14,130 nucleotides of DNA. It comes from DATKYV01 sp035528275. Lineage in GTDB: Bacteria > Acidobacteriota > Terriglobia > UBA7540. Below the pieces are notes generated by a model that was given only the letters and a program-made list of their open reading frames with translations, was not told the DNA's origin and did not search any database. The position numbers and the translations under genes are program-made. Position 1 is the stretch's first letter, and the number at the start of each line of letters is the position of its first letter. The DNA is taken from assembly GCA_035528275.1 (NCBI GenBank), contig DATKYV010000213.1:1-14130 (forward strand), written 5' to 3'. Below, piece after piece: positions 1 through 5,341 of this stretch.

Positions 1-1
1 G

Positions 2-379
2 AACGTCGAATTCCGCAAGGGTGACATCGAGAACCTTCCCGTCGAGTCGGGCACGGTAGACCGAATCATCTCGAACTGTGTCATCAACCTGGCACCCGAC
101 AAAGCAAAAGTCTTCGCCGAGGCGCACCGGGTGCTGAAGCCTGGCGGAGCATTCACGGTTTCCGACATCGTCTCACTCGGGAATGTTCCCAATGCCGTCC
201 GGGCGGACCTGGAAAAGTGGGCTGGCTGCACGGCCGGTGCGATGGACAAGGAGAGATATCTGGACGTCATCCGCTCCGCGGGGTTCGGCGAGGTCTCGGT
301 GATCAAAGAGGTCGTCTACGACTATCAACGCGGCGCGGATTACGGCTTTGCGAGCGTCACCGTGCGGGCAGTGAAGTGA
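2..379 (+). CDS. arsM: Arsenite methyltransferase-like SAM-dependent methyltransferase, C-terminal part (5' end outside window)
   Basis: The reading frame is open from the left edge and gives 125 residues ending in TGA. It covers the second half of a class I SAM-dependent methyltransferase: a D-I-E-N-L-P segment, then D-R-I-I-S-N-C-V-I-N-L, then R-V-L-K-P-G-G and S-D-I-V. The S-N-C-V-I-N-L cysteine (visible residue 26) and the later G-C-T-A-G-A cysteine (residue 76) match the spacing of the two downstream arsenic-binding cysteines of ArsM, which methylates As(III) in the cytoplasm to volatile or less retained species. The third, N-terminal ArsM cysteine would lie outside the window, so substrate is inferred from family resemblance. 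No other ars gene is visible, and the gene to the right is on the opposite strand. Another small-molecule methyltransferase of the UbiE/ArsM superfamily is the alternative. Confidence 0.82.
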   Translation, partial: NVEFRKGDIENLPVESGTVDRIISNCVINLAPDKAKVFAEAHRVLKPGGAFTVSDIVSLGNVPNAVRADLEKWAGCTAGAMDKERYLDVIRSAGFGEVSVIKEVVYDYQRGADYGFASVTVRAVK

Positions 380-380
380 T

Positions 381-403
381 GGCCGGAAGGACGGCATCCG
401 GCC
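381..403 (+). terminator. Hairpin just after the methyltransferase stop, possible terminator
   Basis: A 7-bp perfect stem, GGCCGGA (381-387) paired with TCCGGCC (397-403), with a 9-nt loop starts one base after the TGA. It sits between convergent genes, where a bidirectional terminator is expected. No T-tract follows on either strand, so a classical Rho-independent terminator is not demonstrated. Confidence 0.35.
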
Positions 404-457
404 GCCCCTTCCCGACTGCGCGGGAGTGACCCGTAAAGGCCGATTTTCCGCTCGACC

Positions 458-1129
458 TCAGTAGCTGTCGTTGGGCCCGAGGCGGGAAGCCGATTCGCGC
501 GTTGCGTCATGCTGAACGACGAGCTCGCGCGTGAGTTGATAGTTCAGTTGCGTGCCCGAGGGCAAGGTCAGGTCCTCGCCACGGCGGCGCAGGCGGTCGG
601 CCAAGCCGACTACACCGCCCACCGTCGCTCCCACCACGGTGCCATGAAGCCCGCCGAAGATCGTGCCCACCACGCCTCCCGCGGCCATGCCCCCGCCGAT
701 TTCCTTCAGGTCGGCCCGGCGCGAATTGGGGCCTTTGATTTTGCCTTCTTCGTCGACCACTTGAGCGCCCTCCGCGCCATAAGCATTCAGCAGCACGGCG
801 CTCACGTCCATAGTGCGGCCGTCGGTAAAAGTGATCTTTTCCGCCGACAAGCGCATTTCGCCCACGCCCTTGATGCGCCCGGGGCGGCGCATGCGCAGGA
901 TGTGCCCTTCGACGATGGCGCCCACCGGGATCACCTGCCGTCCGTTAATCACCACGGCTTCGGTAACCGTGGCGGTGAACGGATCTCCCTGGTAGTTCAG
1001 CTTTGTACTGAGGGTCTGAAGGAGCCGGCAGTTGACGACCGTGCCGGCAGGAATGGCGATACTCTCCGCCCACGCCAGCGGCACGCTCAACAGGATGGTC
1101 AATGCAACCCAAAACGCCCGTTTCACCAT
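458..1129 (-). CDS. Secreted or periplasmic glycine-zipper protein of unknown function
   Basis: This encodes 223 residues from the ATG at 1129. GGAGG lies 10 nt upstream of it, which is why I prefer it to the in-frame ATG 48 nt further out. Residues 1-21 form a signal peptide: M-V-K-R, a hydrophobic core, then A-W-A before Glu22. The mature part is mostly beta-like, with repeated short motifs (I-P-A-G-T-V-V at 26-32, L-P-S-G-T-Q-L at 189-195). A glycine-rich zipper at about 145-177 alternates G-G-x-x-G-x-x-x-G-G, as in outer-membrane or membrane-associating proteins. No catalytic motif is seen. I recognise the architecture as common among hypothetical exported proteins, but no function can be assigned. 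It lies downstream of the coiled-coil gene on the same strand, with a strong hairpin in between. Confidence 0.78.
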   Translation of the reverse strand: MVKRAFWVALTILLSVPLAWAESIAIPAGTVVNCRLLQTLSTKLNYQGDPFTATVTEAVVINGRQVIPVGAIVEGHILRMRRPGRIKGVGEMRLSAEKITFTDGRTMDVSAVLLNAYGAEGAQVVDEEGKIKGPNSRRADLKEIGGGMAAGGVVGTIFGGLHGTVVGATVGGVVGLADRLRRRGEDLTLPSGTQLNYQLTRELVVQHDATRESASRLGPNDSY

Positions 1130-1204
1130 GACTGGAATACCTCCAAGGGTTTTCCCCATGGCCGGACCCTGGCGCATTGTCCAGCGGAATCTCGAAAACT
1201 GAGG

Positions 1205-1233
1205 GGGAGTTCGCGAGCGATTCGCGAACTCCC
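1205..1233 (-). terminator. 12-bp perfect hairpin between two minus-strand genes
   Basis: GGGAGTTCGCGA (1205-1216) pairs perfectly with TCGCGAACTCCC (1222-1233) around a 5-nt loop. Read on the minus strand it starts 39 nt after the stop of the coiled-coil gene. A short T-run (TTTT) appears about nine bases after the stem rather than directly adjoining it. It probably ends or attenuates transcription of the upstream gene, or protects a processed 3' end. The missing adjacent T-tract keeps this tentative. Confidence 0.5.
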
Positions 1234-1271
1234 AAGATCGTGGTGGCTTCCGGGCTCCAGCGGCCTTCGGC

Positions 1272-2147
1272 CTAGAGCGCGCCCTCCGCGCGTGAGGCCA
1301 TCTGCGTGGCGCCCTTCGGGGTGCTGATGTAACCCTTCACCCGTTTGGATTCTACTTTATTCACCACCAGCTCGTAAACCTTTTTCGAGCCGCCGACGTA
1401 GAAATACACTGGCTCATTCACCGTCCGGTCTTTCTTCTCGATCTCCAGATCGTCGGCCAGCAGGGTCAGGTTGAACCGGTTCCGCTTGACGTTGGCCTTC
1501 TTGAAGATCAGTCCGACGCCGGCGATGTTCTTGGGCACCTTGCGGTCCAATACGAACTCGAAGTAGTCGCGGTCGCCGAGCTTGCGCAGCGCCTCGATCT
1601 CGTCGTGGTTGCGGGCGATGAGCGTGCCGAATTCGCCGCGGGTCATGCCGAGCTTCTCGATGGCGTCCTGGAGCGTCAGCTTCGTCGAGTCCAGGTCGGT
1701 GCGCGTGGCGTTCACGTCTTCGCTGATCGCGCCGAGCTGCTGCTGGTCCGCCTTGAGAGCGATTTCTTGACGCAACTCCTCGGCCTGCCGTTTCTGATCA
1801 GCCTGCAGGCTGGTGACCATGGTGCGCGCGCGGCGCAACTCCCTTCCTGTCGACCCCAGACGCTTGGAGGATTGATCCAATTCCTCCACCAACGCTTCAA
1901 GTTGCTGGGCGTTGGCTTCTTTCGCCACCAAGAGGCGTTCGTTGAGCTGGGTGCTCATCTCCTGCCGCGCCTTTTCCACTTCGGTCTGCAGGGCGCGCCG
2001 CGAGGAGGTGATCTGCGAAAGCATGTACACTTCTCCGACCGCCAAGAGAGCCAAGATCACATACAGCGCGATAAACTTCTGCGTGTGGCTGGTTCCGTCC
2101 GGCTGAGTCGGGATCTCTTTCTGTTCGGGGGCATCATCAATTGCCAT
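1272..2147 (-). CDS. Single-pass membrane protein with long periplasmic-type coiled coil, unknown function
   Basis: This encodes 291 residues from the ATG at 2147, chosen because AAGGAG lies 8 nt upstream; an in-frame ATG 45 nt earlier lacks such a site. The N-terminus is short, polar and proline-rich (1-23), followed by one hydrophobic helix at about 24-43. Residues about 48-195 are a highly charged, Glu/Gln/Arg/Leu-rich coiled coil with heptad-like spacing. A smaller globular domain (about 200-275) contains D-R-D-Y-F-E-F and V-Y-F-Y-V-G-G-S-K-K-V-Y-E-L-V-V-N-K-V. The topology suggests an inner-membrane anchor with a coiled-coil spacer presenting the C-terminal domain. I recognise no catalytic site. 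It follows glmU on the same strand after a 193-nt AT-rich gap, so it may have its own promoter, but I could not identify convincing -35/-10 boxes. Confidence 0.8.
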   Translation of the reverse strand: MAIDDAPEQKEIPTQPDGTSHTQKFIALYVILALLAVGEVYMLSQITSSRRALQTEVEKARQEMSTQLNERLLVAKEANAQQLEALVEELDQSSKRLGSTGRELRRARTMVTSLQADQKRQAEELRQEIALKADQQQLGAISEDVNATRTDLDSTKLTLQDAIEKLGMTRGEFGTLIARNHDEIEALRKLGDRDYFEFVLDRKVPKNIAGVGLIFKKANVKRNRFNLTLLADDLEIEKKDRTVNEPVYFYVGGSKKVYELVVNKVESKRVKGYISTPKGATQMASRAEGAL

Positions 2148-2340
2148 TGCTTCTTCTCCTTCATTGCTCTGACTTGGAGGGCCGGCGGTCATTCCGCGGC
2201 CATCTCGGTGAATCTAACAGCACGGCAGGGGCCACGCCGTATATTATTGAAACTAAACGATATATATGCGTGATGAGGTTCGGGATCGGCCGCAATTCTT
2301 ACTTGCCGGGTGTAAAAAGTGCGGCGGTAGACGAGCGGTC

Positions 2341-4086
2341 TTATTGGGCCCGGTCGGTGCTGAAGCTGGCCAGGGCGGTAGGTTCGTCCGGGTAGATTTC
2401 CATGACTTCATCCAGTTTCGCGGCGCGCAGCAGGCGGAGGGTTTTCTCCGGGACATCCGAGAACTTGATCTGCCCGCCCCTCGAGCGCAGCGAGGCCAGA
2501 GCGCGGAACAGTTCGCCCAGTCCCGCGCTATCCAGGTAGAGGACTCCGGAGAGGTTCACCAGGATCTGATTTCGTCCGCCCTCGATGGCCTGACGGATTT
2601 TCCGGCCCACGGTCTTGGCGGCCTCGCCGGCGGTGAGCGGCCCGGCGACCAAGAAGACGCTCACCGGGCCGACGTCGCGCACCATCACGGCGGCGGAAGA
2701 CTTGCCCTTGCCGTGAGTTCGCGCCCAGCCTTCCTTGACGATCTGGCGGGCGCGCCCCAGGGCCAGCGATTCCGCCGGGACGCTCTCGGTGATGGTCGAG
2801 CCGGCGGCGATGTAGGATCCCTTGCCGATGCGCAGCGGCGCCACCAGCATGCTGCCGCTGCCCACAAAGACTTCGTCCTCGAGGACGGTGGAGTGCTTAT
2901 TCTCGCCGTCGTAATTGCAGGTGACGGTGCCGGCGCCGATGTTGACCTTCTCGCCCAGATCCGCGTCGCCGAGGTAGGTGAGGTGTGCGACCTTGGTGTC
3001 CCGGCCAAGCCGGGATTTCTTCACCTCGACGAAGTTCCCGATGCGCACTCGCTCGCCGATGACCGCGCCGTCGCGCAGGTGGGCGAAGGGGCCGATGCCG
3101 GCGCCGGAGGCAATTTCGCACTTCACGATCACGCAACAGGGGCGCACGGTGACGGAATCGCCCAGCACCGAATCGATGATCGTGGAATAGGGCCAGAGCG
3201 TGCAGCCCCGGCCCACGTGGGTCCGGCCCAGCAGGCTCACGCCCGGCTCGATGACCGTGTCCGGCCCCACATCCACGGCATCGTCGATGTAGGTCACCTC
3301 GGGGTCCTTGATGGTCACGCCGTCGCGCATCAGCATTTCGGCTTTGCGCAGGCGCAGGATCTTCTCCATCTGTGCCAACTGCGCGCGGTCGTTCACTCCC
3401 AAAACCTCGCCAGCGTCGGCGACGGGGAAAGCGCCCACCTTCAAACGGTGACGGTTGAAGATCTCGACCAGGTCGGTGAGCAGGTATTCCTTCTGAGCGT
3501 TCTTTGCCGAAAGCTCGTCGAGGTGCTTGAGCAGCGGCGCCAGCGCAAAGCAGAGAATGCCGGAATTGATCTCCTTGATCTTGAGTTGCGCGGGAGTGGC
3601 GACCTTTTCTTCCACGATGGCGCGCACGCGATTGCCGCTGCCGCGCACGATGCGGCCGTAGCCCGTCGGGTCCGGAGGCCGGGAGGTCAGGACGGTGGCG
3701 GCGGCGCGCGACTTCGTGTGCGCTTCGACCAACGCGCGCAGCGTCTGCGAGCGGAGCAGGGGCGCATCGCCCACCAGCACCAGAAGCGTCGGGCTCGGGC
3801 AGCGCTCCAGCTCCTGGCGCGCCACCAGCAGCGCGTGGCCCGTTCCCCGTTGCTCGCCCTGCTCGATGAACGTGATCCCCGGACGGGCATAGACCTTGCG
3901 GACTTCCGCGGTCTCGTGCCCGATCACCATGTAGGTGCGGTCGGGGCCCGCCTGCAGCCCGGCGCGCAGAACGTAGTCGCCGAGCGGCCGCCCCGCCAGC
4001 CGGTGCAGCATCTTCGAGTGTTCGGATTTGAATCGCGTTGCCTTGCCCGCTGCCAGAATCAGCAGCGAGAAACCCTGGTCAGCCAA
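2341..4086 (-). CDS. glmU: Bifunctional GlmU (GlcNAc-1-P uridyltransferase / GlcN-1-P acetyltransferase) with C-terminal STAS domain
   Basis: This 581-residue cytoplasmic enzyme makes UDP-GlcNAc for peptidoglycan. It starts at TTG (4084-4086), which has GGAGAA a few bases upstream. Residues 1-235 are the nucleotidyltransferase: L-A-A-G-K-A-T-R-F (11-19), Lys25, G-T-G-H-A (81-85), Asp107 and Asn232 for Mg2+. Residues 250-454 are the left-handed beta-helix acetyltransferase with Arg338, Lys356, His368 (catalytic, matching E. coli His363), Tyr371, Asn382, Asn391 and Lys397. GlmU usually ends near 455-460 residues. Here a 12-residue linker leads in frame into a STAS fold (about 467-575), with D-S-A-G-L-G at 519-524, whose Ser520 is at the phosphorylatable position of SpoIIAA and RsbV. 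Deviations in the loop: the second Gly is Ala16, and the Pro before Lys25 is Ser24. No internal Shine-Dalgarno precedes Met468, so a true fusion is favoured over a separate STAS product. Confidence 0.95.
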   Translation of the reverse strand: MADQGFSLLILAAGKATRFKSEHSKMLHRLAGRPLGDYVLRAGLQAGPDRTYMVIGHETAEVRKVYARPGITFIEQGEQRGTGHALLVARQELERCPSPTLLVLVGDAPLLRSQTLRALVEAHTKSRAAATVLTSRPPDPTGYGRIVRGSGNRVRAIVEEKVATPAQLKIKEINSGILCFALAPLLKHLDELSAKNAQKEYLLTDLVEIFNRHRLKVGAFPVADAGEVLGVNDRAQLAQMEKILRLRKAEMLMRDGVTIKDPEVTYIDDAVDVGPDTVIEPGVSLLGRTHVGRGCTLWPYSTIIDSVLGDSVTVRPCCVIVKCEIASGAGIGPFAHLRDGAVIGERVRIGNFVEVKKSRLGRDTKVAHLTYLGDADLGEKVNIGAGTVTCNYDGENKHSTVLEDEVFVGSGSMLVAPLRIGKGSYIAAGSTITESVPAESLALGRARQIVKEGWARTHGKGKSSAAVMVRDVGPVSVFLVAGPLTAGEAAKTVGRKIRQAIEGGRNQILVNLSGVLYLDSAGLGELFRALASLRSRGGQIKFSDVPEKTLRLLRAAKLDEVMEIYPDEPTALASFSTDRAQ

Positions 4087-4137
4087 GTTGTTCTCCGCGA
4101 CTGTGGACGCTCATCGGGCGAAGTCCATTGCCGAACA

Positions 4138-4165
4138 TTTATACAAGCCTGGAAGCAAAAGTCAA
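4138..4165 (-). promoter_or_regulatory. Predicted sigma-70-type promoter of glmU
   Basis: On the minus strand TTGACT (4160-4165) and TATAAA (4138-4143) are separated by 16 bp. Both boxes are near consensus and point toward the TTG start of glmU, giving an expected leader of roughly 45 nt. Confidence 0.65.
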
Positions 4166-4422
4166 AAGACAAATATCGGGCTCGCCGGCTTCGACGGCCC
4201 TCGGCCAGCTGGCGAGCACGCTCCACGCGGCGGGGTCGCCCTTGCCCTCGCAAGGAGGTTTATTCAACTTTTTTCCGCACCGCCCCTGTGTTTTCATACA
4301 CATAGCGGCTTTGCTTTTACGTTTTCGCGCATCTGGGCGCTGATTTTTGATGCCCGCCCGCCTGCCCGGCAGGGCGCGATTATCCCGTCTCGTGCCTCCA
4401 ACTTCTGGCCTTGGGCTCTTCA

Positions 4423-4573
4423 ATTCACTATTCACAACTCACCATTCCTGCCCCACCGCAGAGACGCAGAGGGCGCAGAGGCGTTGCCTGCCTTCTGCTT
4501 TCTGCCTTCTGTTCTCTCCCATTCCCACACTAGCACATCGCCGTGCGCCCATGGCGAACAGTGAGAACAGTGA
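4423..4573. repeat. Cluster of four different short-period (6-9 nt) degenerate tandem repeats
   Basis: Four unrelated units occur in succession. First is an ATTCACT-like tract (4423-4448). Next is a GCAGAG(AC/GC) tract with 8-nt period (4458-4480), then a TTCTGCC-like heptamer tract (4485-4514). Last is an exact tandem pair of GAACAGTGA (4556-4573). They resemble the short tandem repeated intergenic sequences known in cyanobacteria and other environmental bacteria; that comparison is from memory. Confidence 0.6.
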
Positions 4574-4662
4574 GACAGATTTTTTCAATCGGCTTGTTTT
4601 CAGGTACTTGTAGCGCAGGGCTCGAGGTGTAGCCCGTCAGCCGACGGACGGCTTTTCAGGTC

Positions 4663-4735
4663 GTAGGGGAGTACCCTTGCGGTGCTCCCGTTGTCAAGCC
4701 CCCAGCGCGGGAGGGCCATAAAGCCCCTCCCCTAC
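4663..4735. repeat. Palindromic intergenic element closed by GTAGGGGA / TCCCCTAC
   Basis: The terminal 8-mers GTAGGGGA (4663-4670) and TCCCCTAC (4728-4735) are perfect inverted repeats. Inside, GGGAGTACC (4668-4676) pairs with GGTGCTCCC (4681-4689) with one G-T pair, and a second G/C-rich foldback lies at about 4709-4731. The overall design, an outer stem enclosing two hairpins, resembles the elements at 5235 and 12698, but the primary sequence differs. Confidence 0.5.
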
Positions 4736-4788
4736 CACCGTGTCTCGCGCCCAGCGAAGGCGAGGAGCCAGCGCCTTCGATAAAGGGC

Positions 4789-4816
4789 TTGATGCGAGCT
4801 AATTGAGTGGTAAACT
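4789..4816 (+). promoter_or_regulatory. Predicted promoter of the winged-helix regulator gene
   Basis: TTGATG (4789-4794) and TAAACT (4811-4816) are spaced by 16 bp and lie just upstream of the GGAGG and ATG of the following gene, leaving a leader of about 15 nt. Both boxes are moderate matches. Confidence 0.45.
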
Positions 4817-4837
4817 CCGGCCAAAGTGGAGGGGCTC

Positions 4838-5224
4838 ATGCCCGATCCCCCCTCGCCTCCACGCCTGATTCGCTTCGGGGTCTTCGAGGTTGACCTGCGC
4901 TCGGGGGAACTGCGCAAGAGCGGCCTGAAGATCCGACTGCAAGAACAACCCTTCCAAATCTTGGCCATGCTCCTGGAACGTCCGGGCGAGGTGGTCAGCC
5001 GTGACGAACTGCGCAAAAAGCTCTGGCCGGAAGACACGTTCGTAGACTTCGATAACAGCCTCAACACCGGGATCAACAAGATTCGCGAGGCGCTGGGCGA
5101 CTCTGCGGATAATCCTCGCTTCGTCGAAACCCTGCCGCGGCGCGGGTACCGGTTCATCGCGCCGGAAGTGGTTGATCGGTTTCTGGCTCCTTCAACGGCC
5201 TCCAGTCCCTTCTGCGCCGCATGA
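4838..5224 (+). CDS. Short orphan OmpR/CadC-type winged-helix DNA-binding protein
   Basis: This encodes 128 residues from the ATG at 4838. GGAGG (4828-4832) lies 5 nt upstream. The in-frame GTG at 4826 overlaps that site, so it is an unlikely start. Residues about 10-105 form a Trans_reg_C winged helix: F-G-V-F-E-V-D, then L-Q-E-Q-P-F-Q-I-L, V-V-S-R-D-E-L-R-K-K-L-W-P, N-S-L-N-T-G-I-N-K-I-R-E-A-L-G-D, and V-E-T-L-P-R-R-G-Y-R-F. In acidobacteria this domain normally begins long proteins that continue into a membrane helix and TPR or beta-propeller repeats. Here only about 20 undistinguished residues follow. There is no receiver domain and no adjacent kinase. The stop codon lies inside a direct repeat flanking a palindromic element, which suggests truncation. 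It may act as a minimal DNA-binding protein or be a remnant. Confidence 0.85.
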   Translation: MPDPPSPPRLIRFGVFEVDLRSGELRKSGLKIRLQEQPFQILAMLLERPGEVVSRDELRKKLWPEDTFVDFDNSLNTGINKIREALGDSADNPRFVETLPRRGYRFIAPEVVDRFLAPSTASSPFCAA

Positions 5225-5335
5225 ATTTTCCGGAGTAGCGCCCACCTTCAGGTGGGCATCGACGATGCCGGCCTCCCGGCTTCGCCGGGACAGGTTCCGG
5301 CCGGCGCTACATCAGCGCATGAATTTCCCGAGTAG
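5218..5335. repeat. Palindromic element (5235-5310) flanked by imperfect ~20-bp direct repeats
   Basis: The core is closed by GTAGCG and CGCTAC (5235-5240, 5305-5310). It encloses a 7-bp hairpin GCCCACC-TTCA-GGTGGGC (5240-5257) and a 6-bp hairpin CCCGGC-TTC-GCCGGG (5275-5289). Imperfect direct repeats of CGCATGAATTTYCCGGAGTAG type lie at 5218-5238 and 5316-5335. A related copy is at 12698-12777. The left direct repeat carries the TGA of the winged-helix gene. Confidence 0.7.
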
Positions 5336-5341
5336 TGTCCC

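Larger units (their letters stand above)
4166..4788. other. Gene-poor stretch with short-period repeats and palindromes
   Basis: This lies between the glmU promoter and the promoter of the winged-helix gene. Open frames here have no initiation signals, domains or consistent coding character, and their translations are those of low-complexity repeats. Contents: an unassigned part (4166-4420); a cluster of short-period repeats (4423-4573); a partial palindrome beginning GTAGCGC near 4610; and a folded element at 4663-4735. I see no tRNA, tmRNA or RNase P RNA signature. Confidence 0.6.

Noticed and set aside
509..1327. Open frame on the plus strand opposite the glycine-zipper gene
   Set aside because: The minus-strand gene has a signal peptide and Shine-Dalgarno. 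The plus frame has neither, and its sequence looks like a reverse-frame artefact.
2266..4305. Long open frame on the plus strand opposite glmU
   Set aside because: It is the antisense shadow of a clearly coding gene. Its translation has no domain pattern and is typical of the reverse frame of a high-GC gene.
4028..4564. Plus-strand open frame in the gene-poor stretch
   Set aside because: It overlaps the start of glmU and then translates short-period repeats; no initiation signal or recognisable domain.
4423..4573. Possible CRISPR array
   Set aside because: The repeat units are 6-9 nt, degenerate and without spacers. No cas gene is present anywhere in the window.
4636..4654. AGCCG...CGGCT followed by TTTT as a Rho-independent terminator
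   Set aside because: The stem is only 5 bp, there is no gene directly upstream in that orientation, and it lies within a degenerate palindrome fragment.
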